Assembly (NCBI GenBank): GCA_040755755.1
Contig: JBFLZW010000027.1
Location: 1 to 22,676 of the forward strand
Reading direction: 5' to 3'
Source: a bacterium
GTDB lineage: Bacteria > SZUA-182 > DTGQ01
Length of the DNA: 22,676 bases
Positions 15,409-22,587 of this stretch are shown piece by piece. The position numbers and the translations under genes were made by a program. Numbering within the stretch: position 1 is the first letter of the stretch; every line of letters starts with the position of its first letter. Under the pieces are notes generated by a model. That model had not been told where the DNA came from. It was given only the letters and a program-made list of their open reading frames with translations, and searched no databases.

Positions 15409-15433
15409 GGTGGGGCAAAAAAGCAGCCCCACC
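15409..15433. repeat. GGTGGGGC hairpin repeat, copy 1
   Basis: GGTGGGGC and GCCCCACC pair around a nine-base loop, followed by CTACACTTAAG. A second copy with a longer loop is at 22588-22641, followed by CTACATTCAAG. It is a dispersed intergenic repeat of the kind seen in many environmental genomes. Confidence 0.65.
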
Positions 15434-15455
15434 CTACACTTAAGTAAAGATTAAT

Positions 15456-15622
15456 TTCGCTACCGGACACTTTCTTTTCAATTCCTGTAATCAACCGCGA
15501 ATGCACACGAATAGACGCTAATAAATTCTTTTGATTTGCCTTCATTATCGAGTCCTCTTTGTTCAGTTCGCGTTCATTCGCGTTCATTCGCGGTTGTTAC
15601 CTCAAAAGTGTCCGGTAGAGAG
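15456..15622. mobile_element. Inverted-repeat-bounded 167-bp element flanked by 8-bp direct repeats
   Basis: CTACCGGACACTTT at 15460-15473 is the exact reverse complement of 15605-15618, and a second inverted pair inside (AACCGCGAATG near 15493 and its complement near 15586) continues the symmetry. AGATTAAT occurs directly at 15448-15455 and 15623-15630, four bases outside each end. The inside is built of decamers of the type CGCGAATGAA. There is no coding capacity. The same tip (GTGTCCGGTAG) recurs at 22617-22627. This looks like a small non-autonomous mobile element. The right direct repeat overlaps the stop codon of the cohesin gene without changing it. Confidence 0.6.
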
Positions 15623-15625
15623 AGA

Positions 15626-16516
15626 TTAATAATGACTTATGGAGGTCAAAAAGCAGCTTCCGGTATATTCTCTTGGAGTATTTTTCCCTGTGCCAGCATT
15701 GATGTCATCACCTTTACTGCTTTCTGGGTGTGATGGTTCTTCGTTTTGTTTTGTGTAGGTTTTGCTGACGATACCACTCTGGGTCCAATCACTCTTAAAT
15801 CCCTGAGCCTTAATAGTAGTACTGTCAGTTAAGATTATCGGGCCGGAATAGACCAATGAATTTTCGGTTGGATCACTGCCATCGGCAGTATACCGGATAG
15901 TAACTTCAGGGGTAGCACACGTAATCGTAACCTCGATCGAATCAGTAAAAACGGTGGTTCCAGGAGATATAACAGGGACAGCTACCTTGTCTTCCGGGTT
16001 ATTATTGTCAGGGAGTAAAGAGAAACATCCTCCGGATGAAGAGAAATTGGCTATATGGTCCTTTAATTTTTCCACGTGCAGAGGGTAATATTTATCTTCC
16101 TGCCCGCCCTGTACAGTGAATGTTAACCAAACCAGGCAGCCGTTTGCTTCCTGCAAAATCCCGCATTGGGAAGAAGAGCAAAATCCTCCAACCGTCAGCC
16201 TGCCAAGATTATCAGGATCGTGATTAACATCAAACATATCGAAATGGGCTGTTAAATCTCCGCGTTCAAAATTCGAATATTCCAAGACGTTTGGATCATA
16301 GATGATTTCAAATCCAAAGGAAGTAACTGCATCCGGTGCAGACTGGATTCTTACCGGAATCTGAATCTCCTGGCCTATGGTGCCTTGCGTCCCTTCAATA
16401 TCCACTGCTCCTGAATCTTCTTCCAGGCATTGTTGTCCAGAGGCATCAGCCATTACAAGAACCAAAGAAAATAAACACAATAAGCTGCCGAAGAGGAAAA
16501 CAGGAAAATTTTTCAT
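15626..16516 (-). CDS. Secreted cohesin-domain protein with chitobiase C-terminal-type domain
   Basis: A 296-residue protein. Residues 1 to about 25 (MKNFPVFLFGSLLCLFSLVL) are a signal peptide. About 33-170 is a cohesin-type beta-sandwich: VDIEGTQGTIGQEIQIPVRI, then FGFEIIYDPNVLEYSNFERG, GRLTVGGF and GCLVWLTFTVQGG. About 178-255 is a CHB_HEX_C-type domain: VISPGTTVFTDSIEVTITCA, then RYTADGSDPTENSLVYSGPI and TIKAQGFKSDWTQSGIVSKT. The cohesin is a close relative of the one in the upstream CotH protein (both have QSAPxA, GF(D/E)xIY(D/E)PxVLEY and ERGDL). It has no dockerin, so it could be the acceptor for the dockerin of that protein. The ATG at 16516 follows AGGAAG; the 17 bases around it are identical to those at the CotH start. 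It ends GSCFLTSISHY, perhaps a cut-short surface-protein tail. Confidence 0.8.
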   Translation of the reverse strand: MKNFPVFLFGSLLCLFSLVLVMADASGQQCLEEDSGAVDIEGTQGTIGQEIQIPVRIQSAPDAVTSFGFEIIYDPNVLEYSNFERGDLTAHFDMFDVNHDPDNLGRLTVGGFCSSSQCGILQEANGCLVWLTFTVQGGQEDKYYPLHVEKLKDHIANFSSSGGCFSLLPDNNNPEDKVAVPVISPGTTVFTDSIEVTITCATPEVTIRYTADGSDPTENSLVYSGPIILTDSTTIKAQGFKSDWTQSGIVSKTYTKQNEEPSHPESSKGDDINAGTGKNTPREYTGSCFLTSISHY

Positions 16517-16547
16517 AATCTTATCTTCCTTTGATCTTTGCATGCTG

Positions 16548-16585
16548 CCTCCGTCTCCCCTTGCTCGAGCAAGGGGAGACGGAGG
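16548..16585. terminator. Perfect 38-bp palindrome between the CotH and cohesin genes
   Basis: CCTCCGTCTCCCCTTGCTC is followed with no loop by its exact reverse complement. It begins 19 bases after the CotH stop codon and ends 32 bases before the cohesin start. There is no T run on the minus strand, so it is not a classical terminator. As RNA it would give a very stable hairpin that could set relative expression or protect the upstream message; as DNA it could be a binding site or a REP-like repeat. Confidence 0.7.
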
Positions 16586-16603
16586 GCATCATCTCCATTC
16601 CTG

Positions 16604-19540
16604 TTAATTCAGACAACCGGGCTTCTTTAAATATTTCTCGAATATACAAAGAGCATCCTGCGGAGTAACTTTCCCATCCCCGGTGACATCCGAACATTCA
16701 TGACAATCACCGGATCCGAGATAACACCGGAAAACATCCAAAGCATCCGCCGGGGTTATTTCTCCATCCCCGGTTATATCACCGGAGCAGGCCCGGATAC
16801 AAAAGCAACCCTGGCTTGAGGAAAAACCAGCCATGTCATCAACCAGATTTTCTGCTCGTAACGGGTAGCATTCATCTTCCCTGCCTCCCGTTACTTTAAA
16901 TTTTAACCAGACCAGATTACCACTCGTTCCCTGTGGCATATCACCTTCGGGGGTAATTCCGGCGACTGTCAATCTGCCCGAACCAGTAGGATTAACACTG
17001 AATATCACAGCCAAGGAGGCAAGTAAATCCCCTCTTTCATAACCCACATATTCCAGGACACCCGGCTCATAGATCACATCAAAGCCAAAAGCGCCGAAGG
17101 CATTGGGTGCAGATTGAACTTTTACCAGGATACGGACTTCATCTCCCTCTTTTCCCTTGGAGCCTCGAATATCAAGGTGCCCGGTAACTTCTTCTGAGCA
17201 TTCTGCTGAATTGGATGCAGGTAAATCAGGCCCTGGTGAAACGGGCTCTGTCTGGGTATTGGTATTAGTAGTGGTACCAGCATTGGCAGCAGGAATATTT
17301 GCCCTGTTCGGGGTGGGTTCGGACATTGCCTGGAATTGACCTGTGGCATCCGGGAACCTTCCGAAGGATACATCCGCCGATTGTTCCCCAAATACAACCG
17401 AATCAAGAAGGACATTTCCCATCTCATCCGTATCCACGAGCGTGACCGTTTCCCCGGAAGTCGAGAGCTTGAAATTGGCATGGAGTCCGGGTGTATCACC
17501 ATCATCTTCATCCGCCCAAATAATGAGGTAAGCTCCAGGGGCAATGGTCGTACCTGCCGGAATCTTCCACTTTAAGGGCATCTCTTTCTGGTCGCTCAGA
17601 TACATTCCCGAAAGGTTCACCTCCTGATTGCCGACATTGACAAGCTCAATCCAGTCCTCATACTCCCCCTGGGGGTCTTGAATGCTCGTCTCATTCTTGG
17701 CCATCAGCTCGTTGATAACAATGGGAACCGATTGCCAAGAGAGAGGAGAATCACTATTTTTCTCGTTTACTTCGGTGAGGAGAAAATCCCGCCGATTCCT
17801 GACGAAATTCTCGAGGTCCGTGAAACTTTTTTCAAACGCTTCGTATGAATACAGCTTCTTGCTATCTGCCTTTACTTCGTCGGTGATCAATGTCCGATAG
17901 GCTTCGACTTTCGGGGCCAGGATGTTCCAGTCGAGATATTCGTTAATGATGGTCCTTACATGCTCCAGGTATCTCTGGCGAAAGCTGGGAACAGCCAGCA
18001 GCCTGCTTATTACCGGACGGTTCGCATTATTCTCGCCTTCGAACAGACTGAGGTTAACATCACGGGTATTGAAGGTCTCATTGCCATCATGTTCCAATGG
18101 GTGAATTCGTCCTGTTTCCACCTCGTAATAGATCTGATAATCCCAGCCCTTGGTCAGATAGCTGTCTTCATCCGTGAAAATGTTTTCCAGGGCCAGAAAC
18201 CACAGCCAGCGATCAACAGCCAGGACAGTATCCGCTGTGTCTGCCAGTTGCTCTAATGTCGTATTGTTCAGAATGTCACAGGCTGTAATCAGATGTCCCC
18301 AGGGATCGGATGTTTTTCCTGACTTCAATTCATACACTTTTTCGTATGCAGCCGGGTCACTTCCCAACCAGGTTAAAGCACCCTCTCCACCGCCAAACAT
18401 CATGGTACCGCCACCCATGCCACCACCGAAAACCATGTTGCCATCACCAAATGGCATTGGCACACCGGGCATGGGCTGGTCAGTTGCAGGCACACCAGGC
18501 GTGGCCGCGCCGGGTGTCGGAGCACCGGGCATGGGCATGCCGGTCGTGGGCACACCGGGTGTGGGAGCACCAGGCATGCTACTCTGTTGACCGAAAGGCT
18601 GCCAGGGGGAGTTGACAAAAATCGTGTAATCTTCTTCAGTGATCTGGCCGTCGTTATTCAGATCCCGGGCCATCGGACTGGCGGACCAATCGGCAAATGA
18701 TATCGCTTGAGTCCCTCCACCGGGGAAAGCTCCACCCTGGCCGCTTCCAAAAGGTTGCCAGGGTGAGCTAGTGAAAATCGTGTAATCTTCTTCGGTGATC
18801 TGGCCGTCGTTATTCAGATCCCGGGCCATCGGACTGGCGGACCAATCGGTAAATGATATCGCTTGAGTCCCTCCACCGGGGAAAGCTCCACCCTGGCCGC
18901 TTCCGAAATCCGCTCCAATCTTCCAGCGGTCGCCATCGCTGCTTGGGAACCACTCTTTGATAAGGTCCGAGTTATTTTGCTGCGAATTGACATAAATTCC
19001 CCAATTCTCGCCGTTTATGACGAGCTTAACGAAATTTGCCTTGGGGCATGGAGCATATTTCCTGAAAATATTAAAATAGAGCACCTCGCGTATGAAAGAG
19101 GGGTCCGACATGGAATTGTTGAGGTTCAGAGTCTTATAGCCCATCAGCCTCTGATCGGGATTTGTTTCATCCATCTCGATATTGAAGGATTTTTTCTGGG
19201 AATTTCCTGTCATCTGATAGGATGTCATGCCCTTGAATCGAACTCCGACACCAGGATACACAACCCCGTCCATGATGAGATCAGCCAGGATATTCACTTC
19301 CGTACCGTAGTTATTTATCATCTGCTGCCACCAGTCCTCCTGGGCAAATTCAAGATATATTGTACGTATCACCGTCTCATCGTACAACCCGGAGCTGGCC
19401 GCAGCAACGCCGGCAACTGTTTCACCTGTTGTTGATCCAGTGAGTGCCGTGCTTTGTGCTTCGGTATACCGTGCTGTTGAACAAACCAGGGCGAGCACTG
19501 CTGCCAGAATGAGATATCTTCGTACCTTTGGATTTTTCAT
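16604..19540 (-). CDS. Secreted CotH-kinase protein with EF-loop cassettes, lamin-tail, cohesin and dockerin domains
   Basis: A 978-residue protein. Residues 1 to about 29 are a signal peptide (MKNPKVRRYLILAAVLALVC). About 45-600 is a CotH kinase: YLEFAQEDWWQQMINNYGTE, GVRFKGMTSYQ, KKSFNIEMDE, YKTLNLNNSMSDPSFIREVL, NFVKLVINGENWGIYVNSQQ, WLWFLALENIFTDEDSYLTK and HPLEHDGNETFN as the catalytic-site Asp segment. It is interrupted at about 211-315 by two nearly identical 52-residue cassettes, each with the calcium loop DLNNDGQITEEDYTIF, and then a Pro-Gly linker (PGAPTPGVPTTGMPMPG). About 606-747 is a lamin-tail domain (PIVINELMAKNETSIQDPQG). About 785-913 is a cohesin, and 915-978 a dockerin with loops DITGDGEITPAD and DVTGDGKVTPQD. 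CotH enzymes phosphorylate secreted proteins. The start at 19540 follows GGGGGAATAAG. The partner is probably the cohesin gene downstream. Confidence 0.88.
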   Translation of the reverse strand: MKNPKVRRYLILAAVLALVCSTARYTEAQSTALTGSTTGETVAGVAAASSGLYDETVIRTIYLEFAQEDWWQQMINNYGTEVNILADLIMDGVVYPGVGVRFKGMTSYQMTGNSQKKSFNIEMDETNPDQRLMGYKTLNLNNSMSDPSFIREVLYFNIFRKYAPCPKANFVKLVINGENWGIYVNSQQNNSDLIKEWFPSSDGDRWKIGADFGSGQGGAFPGGGTQAISFTDWSASPMARDLNNDGQITEEDYTIFTSSPWQPFGSGQGGAFPGGGTQAISFADWSASPMARDLNNDGQITEEDYTIFVNSPWQPFGQQSSMPGAPTPGVPTTGMPMPGAPTPGAATPGVPATDQPMPGVPMPFGDGNMVFGGGMGGGTMMFGGGEGALTWLGSDPAAYEKVYELKSGKTSDPWGHLITACDILNNTTLEQLADTADTVLAVDRWLWFLALENIFTDEDSYLTKGWDYQIYYEVETGRIHPLEHDGNETFNTRDVNLSLFEGENNANRPVISRLLAVPSFRQRYLEHVRTIINEYLDWNILAPKVEAYRTLITDEVKADSKKLYSYEAFEKSFTDLENFVRNRRDFLLTEVNEKNSDSPLSWQSVPIVINELMAKNETSIQDPQGEYEDWIELVNVGNQEVNLSGMYLSDQKEMPLKWKIPAGTTIAPGAYLIIWADEDDGDTPGLHANFKLSTSGETVTLVDTDEMGNVLLDSVVFGEQSADVSFGRFPDATGQFQAMSEPTPNRANIPAANAGTTTNTNTQTEPVSPGPDLPASNSAECSEEVTGHLDIRGSKGKEGDEVRILVKVQSAPNAFGAFGFDVIYEPGVLEYVGYERGDLLASLAVIFSVNPTGSGRLTVAGITPEGDMPQGTSGNLVWLKFKVTGGREDECYPLRAENLVDDMAGFSSSQGCFCIRACSGDITGDGEITPADALDVFRCYLGSGDCHECSDVTGDGKVTPQDALCIFEKYLKKPGCLN
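18594..18905. repeat. Tandem 156-bp duplication inside the CotH gene
   Basis: Two copies with period 156 bases (18594-18749 and 18750-18905) differ at only a handful of positions, most at the 5' end of each plus-strand copy. Each encodes a 52-residue cassette with one EF-type calcium loop. The near-identity at synonymous sites points to recent duplication or conversion. The adjoining stretch at about 18450-18593 is an imperfect Pro-Gly codon repeat. Confidence 0.9.
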
Positions 19541-19803
19541 AATCTTATTCCCCCCATTTTTGACATAGAATGGTCTTTCGCGTTTACTACTACTCAGCTC
19601 GTGCATTCATCTCATCACCCGTACTCCGTCTCTCTCCCCTCAATTATCGTGCCGAGATGATAGATTAATATAACTTATTGATAGTTAAGGTTTTTATGGG
19701 AACACTGAGGAAAACGGAGCTGAAAAATTCGACTGTATGGTCGATTTATCAAACTACCAGGGCGAATGAAGGGTGATGGGTACTAATCTTTGACTTTGAT
19801 CAG
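19541..19803. promoter_or_regulatory. Intergenic region upstream of the CotH gene
   Basis: There is no gene here. It separates the coiled-coil membrane protein from the CotH start on the same strand and must include the CotH promoter unless it is read through. AT-rich stretches near 19660-19700 are the likeliest promoter area, but I could not identify hexamers with confidence. Confidence 0.35.
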
Positions 19804-20169
19804 CTATTTTATCGCCTTCAATGCAAAGGAGATAACCTGCTGCATCCATGAGGTTTGAATTTGGGCAAAGGTGAGGAGAACGGCAGCGATTCCGAATAAA
19901 ACCACAAAGCCGGTTCCTATCACAGTGCCTGCTACCCACCGGCGGGTTGCCTTGTTATCCTTTTTAATCTCATCCACTTCAGATCTAATTTCCTTCACTT
20001 CAGATCTGATTTCCTTCACTTCAGATCTGATTTCTTTCACTTCAGATTTGATTCCGTCAACCGTTTTCTCAAATGATCGTTCCATACGGTCAACGATTCT
20101 TTCAAGGCTGTTGAAGCGGGTATTGACATCTTGCTCATAGTATTCCGGCTGTTTTTTTTCTTCTGACAT
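19804..20169 (-). CDS. Coiled-coil protein with a C-terminal membrane anchor
   Basis: A 121-residue protein starting MSEEKKQPEYYEQDVNTRFN. Residues about 15-72 form a continuous coiled coil, with the heptad SEVKEIR repeated four times at 41-68. About 79-102 is one membrane segment (WVAGTVIGTGFVVLFGIAAV), followed by a short tail. This layout is like small coiled-coil/TM proteins of the phage XhlA type and other uncharacterised membrane adaptors, in which the coil drives oligomerisation. The ATG at 20169 is preceded by GGAGAG; ATGs 8 to 20 codons upstream have poorer signals. It lies upstream of the CotH gene, 263 bases away on the same strand. A role in that system is possible but not shown. 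Function unknown. Confidence 0.7.
   Translation of the reverse strand: MSEEKKQPEYYEQDVNTRFNSLERIVDRMERSFEKTVDGIKSEVKEIRSEVKEIRSEVKEIRSEVDEIKKDNKATRRWVAGTVIGTGFVVLFGIAAVLLTFAQIQTSWMQQVISFALKAIK
19976..20059. repeat. Four 21-bp tandem units encoding the coiled-coil heptad
   Basis: Units start at 19976, 19997, 20018 and 20039 (ACTTCAGATCTGATTTCCTTC and variants with one to a few changes). Each encodes one SEVKEIR-type heptad. The near-identity at the DNA level indicates recent slippage expansion, so heptad number may vary between strains. Confidence 0.85.
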
Positions 20170-20290
20170 ATTACTCTCTCCATTTGCTGCCATATTCATA
20201 CTATACTTTATTTTTCGGCCAAAAGTCAAAGGTTACTGCCTCACCTGATTACTTTTTATTCTTCCTGTACGCTACATGAGGAGAAAAACA

Positions 20291-20326
20291 CGCATGGGGA
20301 GGGGTGAAATCACCCCTCCCCATGCG
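20291..20326 (-). terminator. Rho-independent terminator of the secreted hydrolase gene
   Basis: A perfect 17-bp stem (CGCATGGGGAGGGGTGA and its complement) with a two-base core loop. On the minus strand it is followed by TGTTTTTCTC. It lies 81 bases after the hydrolase stop and separates that gene from the coiled-coil protein gene. A second, smaller hairpin (GCCGGGA/TCCCGGC, 20329-20347) precedes it. Confidence 0.85.
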
Positions 20327-20406
20327 CAGCCGGGACTTGTTCCCGGCCCGGTCAGCTTTGTTCAGCGGCCATTCGTACCCGTGGCCACTTATATTCATAG
20401 GTATTA

Positions 20407-21633
20407 TTAGAATCTACTGAATGTATCTCTCCTCCCATTGATCCAGGGCTGGGATTTGGGATCATCGGTTACGATCAGTTCCTTGACCGGCTTGCCGTTG
20501 CTCCACGTTCCCATGAAGCGCTGCTCCGGGGTATTGCCGAGTGCGTATTCCCGGTTTTTACCATAGAAGGCCGCATCGGTGAGAGCATCGAAGAGCTTCC
20601 ACACGGCGTAATAATCGAGAGCGTTGGTACCAAAACCCATCAGGGAGCCGATGTCCGCTCCGGCGTTGCCGGGACCTGCGGCCTGCGCACTGGCGGAATC
20701 CGGTGCAGAATCCGGCGCGGCATCACCGATGCCGAGCTGAAAATCTTCGACATCAGCCTCCGGCCCTGTGCTGGCGAGCACAGGCACCGAAACGGTCAGG
20801 GGAGCCCAGCAGGTAGGGGCGAAGTGATTCGCGGTCAGAGCAGGTGTTCCGGAACTATCGGAAACCATGATGACGTAGTCTTTGTTTTCAAGCGGGATCT
20901 GCGGTGTCTGAGTGAAAATTTTCACTGCATCCTTGCTGCCGACAACCTTGTCCCGGTCACCCACCAGGGTAAGCAGGAGAGCATCGGAGGGAATGGCTGA
21001 CAACCTTTCCAGAGGCGGCATCGGCGTATTGCCCGGCTGAACCGACATGACCGCCCTGGGAGCGGGCAAACCGGATTTCAGGGCCACCGCGGCAATGTTG
21101 GCAGCCAATACTCCTCCAACCGAATGGCCTACCGTGGCGAACCTGTCCAGATCGGGCTGCACATGGCCTTCACTTTCAAGCACCTGAATGGCATCCAGTA
21201 CGGCATTGACGCAATTGGAGGTATACCGGGAACCGTTGAGCATGGAGGCTGCCGACTGATACACCGGATAGACAACGATATTGCCCCGTCTGACCAGATG
21301 TTTGATCCAGGCACCGTATGAAAGCGAAGGGTTGATTCCTCCCCATCCATGAGTGAAAACGATCAGGGGAGCTGTTTCCGGTTTGGGTCCGGCCGGTTCA
21401 TACAGGTAATATTTCAAATCGCCATATCCGTGGACCGAACTGGTGATTCTGCTGTGGGCATAATCCCTGCCGCCAGGCCCTGATGACGGCTGTGGAGGCG
21501 GGGTGACGGCCTGAGCGGTTGCTGAGGTGATCATGACGAAAAGCAGAAGGATGAACAGAAGGTGGTTGCGCAAGGTTCTGGTTACCAGGTTGATATTCTC
21601 AAGGGTCGCGATCCGTCCGATTGAAGAAGCCAT
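20407..21633 (-). CDS. Secreted alpha/beta hydrolase (lipase/esterase or dienelactone-hydrolase-like)
   Basis: A 408-residue protein. Residues about 20-41 (LRNHLLFILLLFVMITSATA) are a long signal peptide or anchor, followed by a Pro-rich stretch. The hydrolase fold shows the oxyanion segment PLIVFTHGWGGINPSLSYGA, the nucleophile Ser in FATVGHSVGGVLAANIAA, the acid in LTLVGDRDKVVG and a candidate His in TANHFAPTCW. An Ala/Asp/Ser-rich insertion (DAAPDSAPDSASAQAAGPGN) interrupts the C-terminal part. The last residues (NTPEQRFMGTWSNGKPVKEL) are a characteristic tail of this group. The ATG at 21633 follows AAGGAG. The gene ends at a strong terminator and starts behind a pair of 13-bp direct repeats, so it looks monocistronic. 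Substrate unknown; it could cleave lipids or polyesters. Confidence 0.8.
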   Translation of the reverse strand: MASSIGRIATLENINLVTRTLRNHLLFILLLFVMITSATAQAVTPPPQPSSGPGGRDYAHSRITSSVHGYGDLKYYLYEPAGPKPETAPLIVFTHGWGGINPSLSYGAWIKHLVRRGNIVVYPVYQSAASMLNGSRYTSNCVNAVLDAIQVLESEGHVQPDLDRFATVGHSVGGVLAANIAAVALKSGLPAPRAVMSVQPGNTPMPPLERLSAIPSDALLLTLVGDRDKVVGSKDAVKIFTQTPQIPLENKDYVIMVSDSSGTPALTANHFAPTCWAPLTVSVPVLASTGPEADVEDFQLGIGDAAPDSAPDSASAQAAGPGNAGADIGSLMGFGTNALDYYAVWKLFDALTDAAFYGKNREYALGNTPEQRFMGTWSNGKPVKELIVTDDPKSQPWINGRRDTFSRF

Positions 21634-21686
21634 GACAAGTCTCCTTAATTTTCTCCATGGAGCATGCTCCACGCAGAGAAGCATCT

Positions 21687-21718
21687 GTTGGATTATCAGA
21701 GTGAAGTTGGATTCTCAG
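21687..21718. promoter_or_regulatory. Paired 13-bp direct repeats upstream of the hydrolase (possible operator)
   Basis: GTTGGATTATCAG (21687-21699) and GTTGGATTCTCAG (21706-21718) differ at one base and are spaced 19 bases start to start, close to two helical turns. On the minus strand they lie about 54-85 bases upstream of the hydrolase start, the usual place for a regulator binding site. Confidence 0.4.
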
Positions 21719-22079
21719 AATCGATAGTGAATTTTTCAGGTGCTGATAAAAGCTTCTTGATGAGATATTCTTTGTGACCGCCTGATAGCTTCGCACTGAG
21801 CCAGGCATCATGCAAAAACTCTGAAGGTTACTCTTGCCTTACGGTGCTGTCTGTTTCCTCCCACCTCCTTTTTTTCTGCTGCAGGTATGCAGGTATACTG
21901 ATAGCAGAGTTTACCGATGAAGTTTTTTTCAGTAATATCAGCATGATACGATGACCAATCATCGTTTCTGTTTTTCTCCATAGAGCACAAACCATACCAA
22001 CCGGAGGGTTAAGAGAGAAATTTTTACTCTATTTATATGTCAAATTGTCGTAAGATGTTATAATTATTTAAGATAAATA

Positions 22080-22112
22080 GTATAGATATAGTACAGATAT
22101 AGTGTAGATATA
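22080..22112. repeat. Three 11-bp tandem repeats
   Basis: GTATAGATATA, GTACAGATATA and GTGTAGATATA follow one another and differ only at bases three and four. The unit spans about one helical turn, which would place identical faces in line. Function unknown. Confidence 0.75.
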
Positions 22113-22167
22113 AAGGCATGAAGTGAGTAGAACGATGGGGCATTGATCTTTTCGATCCAGAGGAGGG

Positions 22168-22287
22168 ATGGTGAATTACAAAATTGTCCTGGCCCGATTA
22201 CCAAAAAGTAACCGGATAACCAAATGGTATCCGGCAGGAGTGGATGAGATTCATCTTTTTTCCATTATTATCGAGATACCATTTTAG
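22168..22287 (+). CDS. Possible 39-residue peptide or gene fragment
   Basis: ATG followed directly by GTG, with AGAGGAGG just before, opens a frame encoding VNYKIVLARLPKSNRITKWY, then PAGVDEIHLFSIIIEIPF. The ribosome binding site is strong for the GTG (four-base spacing) and tight for the ATG. The peptide could be the truncated N-terminus of a larger protein; no family is recognised. It overlaps the end of the opposing SHOCT-like frame by three bases. Confidence 0.3.
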   Translation: MVNYKIVLARLPKSNRITKWYPAGVDEIHLFSIIIEIPF

Positions 22288-22376
22288 GAATTGCCCTGTA
22301 TCTTGCTCATGAACTCCCGATATATTTCTTCGCTCAAGGATTTTTTGTCATATAGCTTCCTTAGCTCGAATGGCAC
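22284..22376 (-). pseudogene. SHOCT-like fragment
   Basis: A frame from a GTG at 22376 encodes PFELRKLYDKKSLSEEIYRE followed by FMSKIQGNS and a stop. The pattern of a charged helix, LYDKKSLSEE turn and second helix matches the SHOCT short C-terminal domain, which normally ends larger membrane or secreted proteins. There is a stop codon immediately before the GTG and no ribosome binding site, so this is more likely the surviving tail of a lost gene. The upstream side abuts the GAATGGCACTTAC dispersed repeat, which may mark the breakpoint. Confidence 0.3.
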
Positions 22377-22417
22377 TTACATAAGCCAGGGAAGTAATGA
22401 ATAGAAAGCCGATTTCC

Positions 22418-22441
22418 CGCAGAGACGCAGAGGCGCAGAGA
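22418..22441. repeat. Octamer array CGCAGAGA
   Basis: Three adjacent units CGCAGAGA, CGCAGAGG, CGCAGAGA. The related TCTCTGTG pair at 11051-11066 is the complementary class. It is a widely dispersed intergenic repeat type. Confidence 0.75.
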
Positions 22442-22587
22442 ATGAAAGCCGGGATTACCCGAATGTGCCACTGGCCTGGAAGTAAAAAGGTAAAAGGAAA
22501 AAGAAAAGGAATCGCTCTCATTTATCAGTCGCCATACTTTCTGGCACCGGGAAAACAGGGAAAAGACGTAAGACACTTGAGGTATCT

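Larger units (their letters stand above)
21634..22167. promoter_or_regulatory. Upstream region of the secreted hydrolase and gene-free DNA
   Basis: No gene supported. It contains the palindrome TGGAGCATGCTCCA (21658-21671) in the presumed leader, the 13-bp direct repeats at 21687-21718, an eight-base direct repeat GCAGGTAT near 21883-21898, and the 11-bp repeats at 22080-22112. Two short minus-strand frames here have no ribosome binding site. Confidence 0.4.

Noticed and set aside
15339-15587. An 82-codon minus-strand frame between the pseudogene and the cohesin gene
   Set aside because: It crosses the inverted-repeat element and the GGTGGGGC hairpin, so it is made of repeat DNA and has no domain features.
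15622-15630. The idea that the inverted-repeat element truncated the cohesin gene
   Set aside because: The stop codon TAA lies within the flanking direct repeat AGATTAAT, so the same stop would exist in the empty site.
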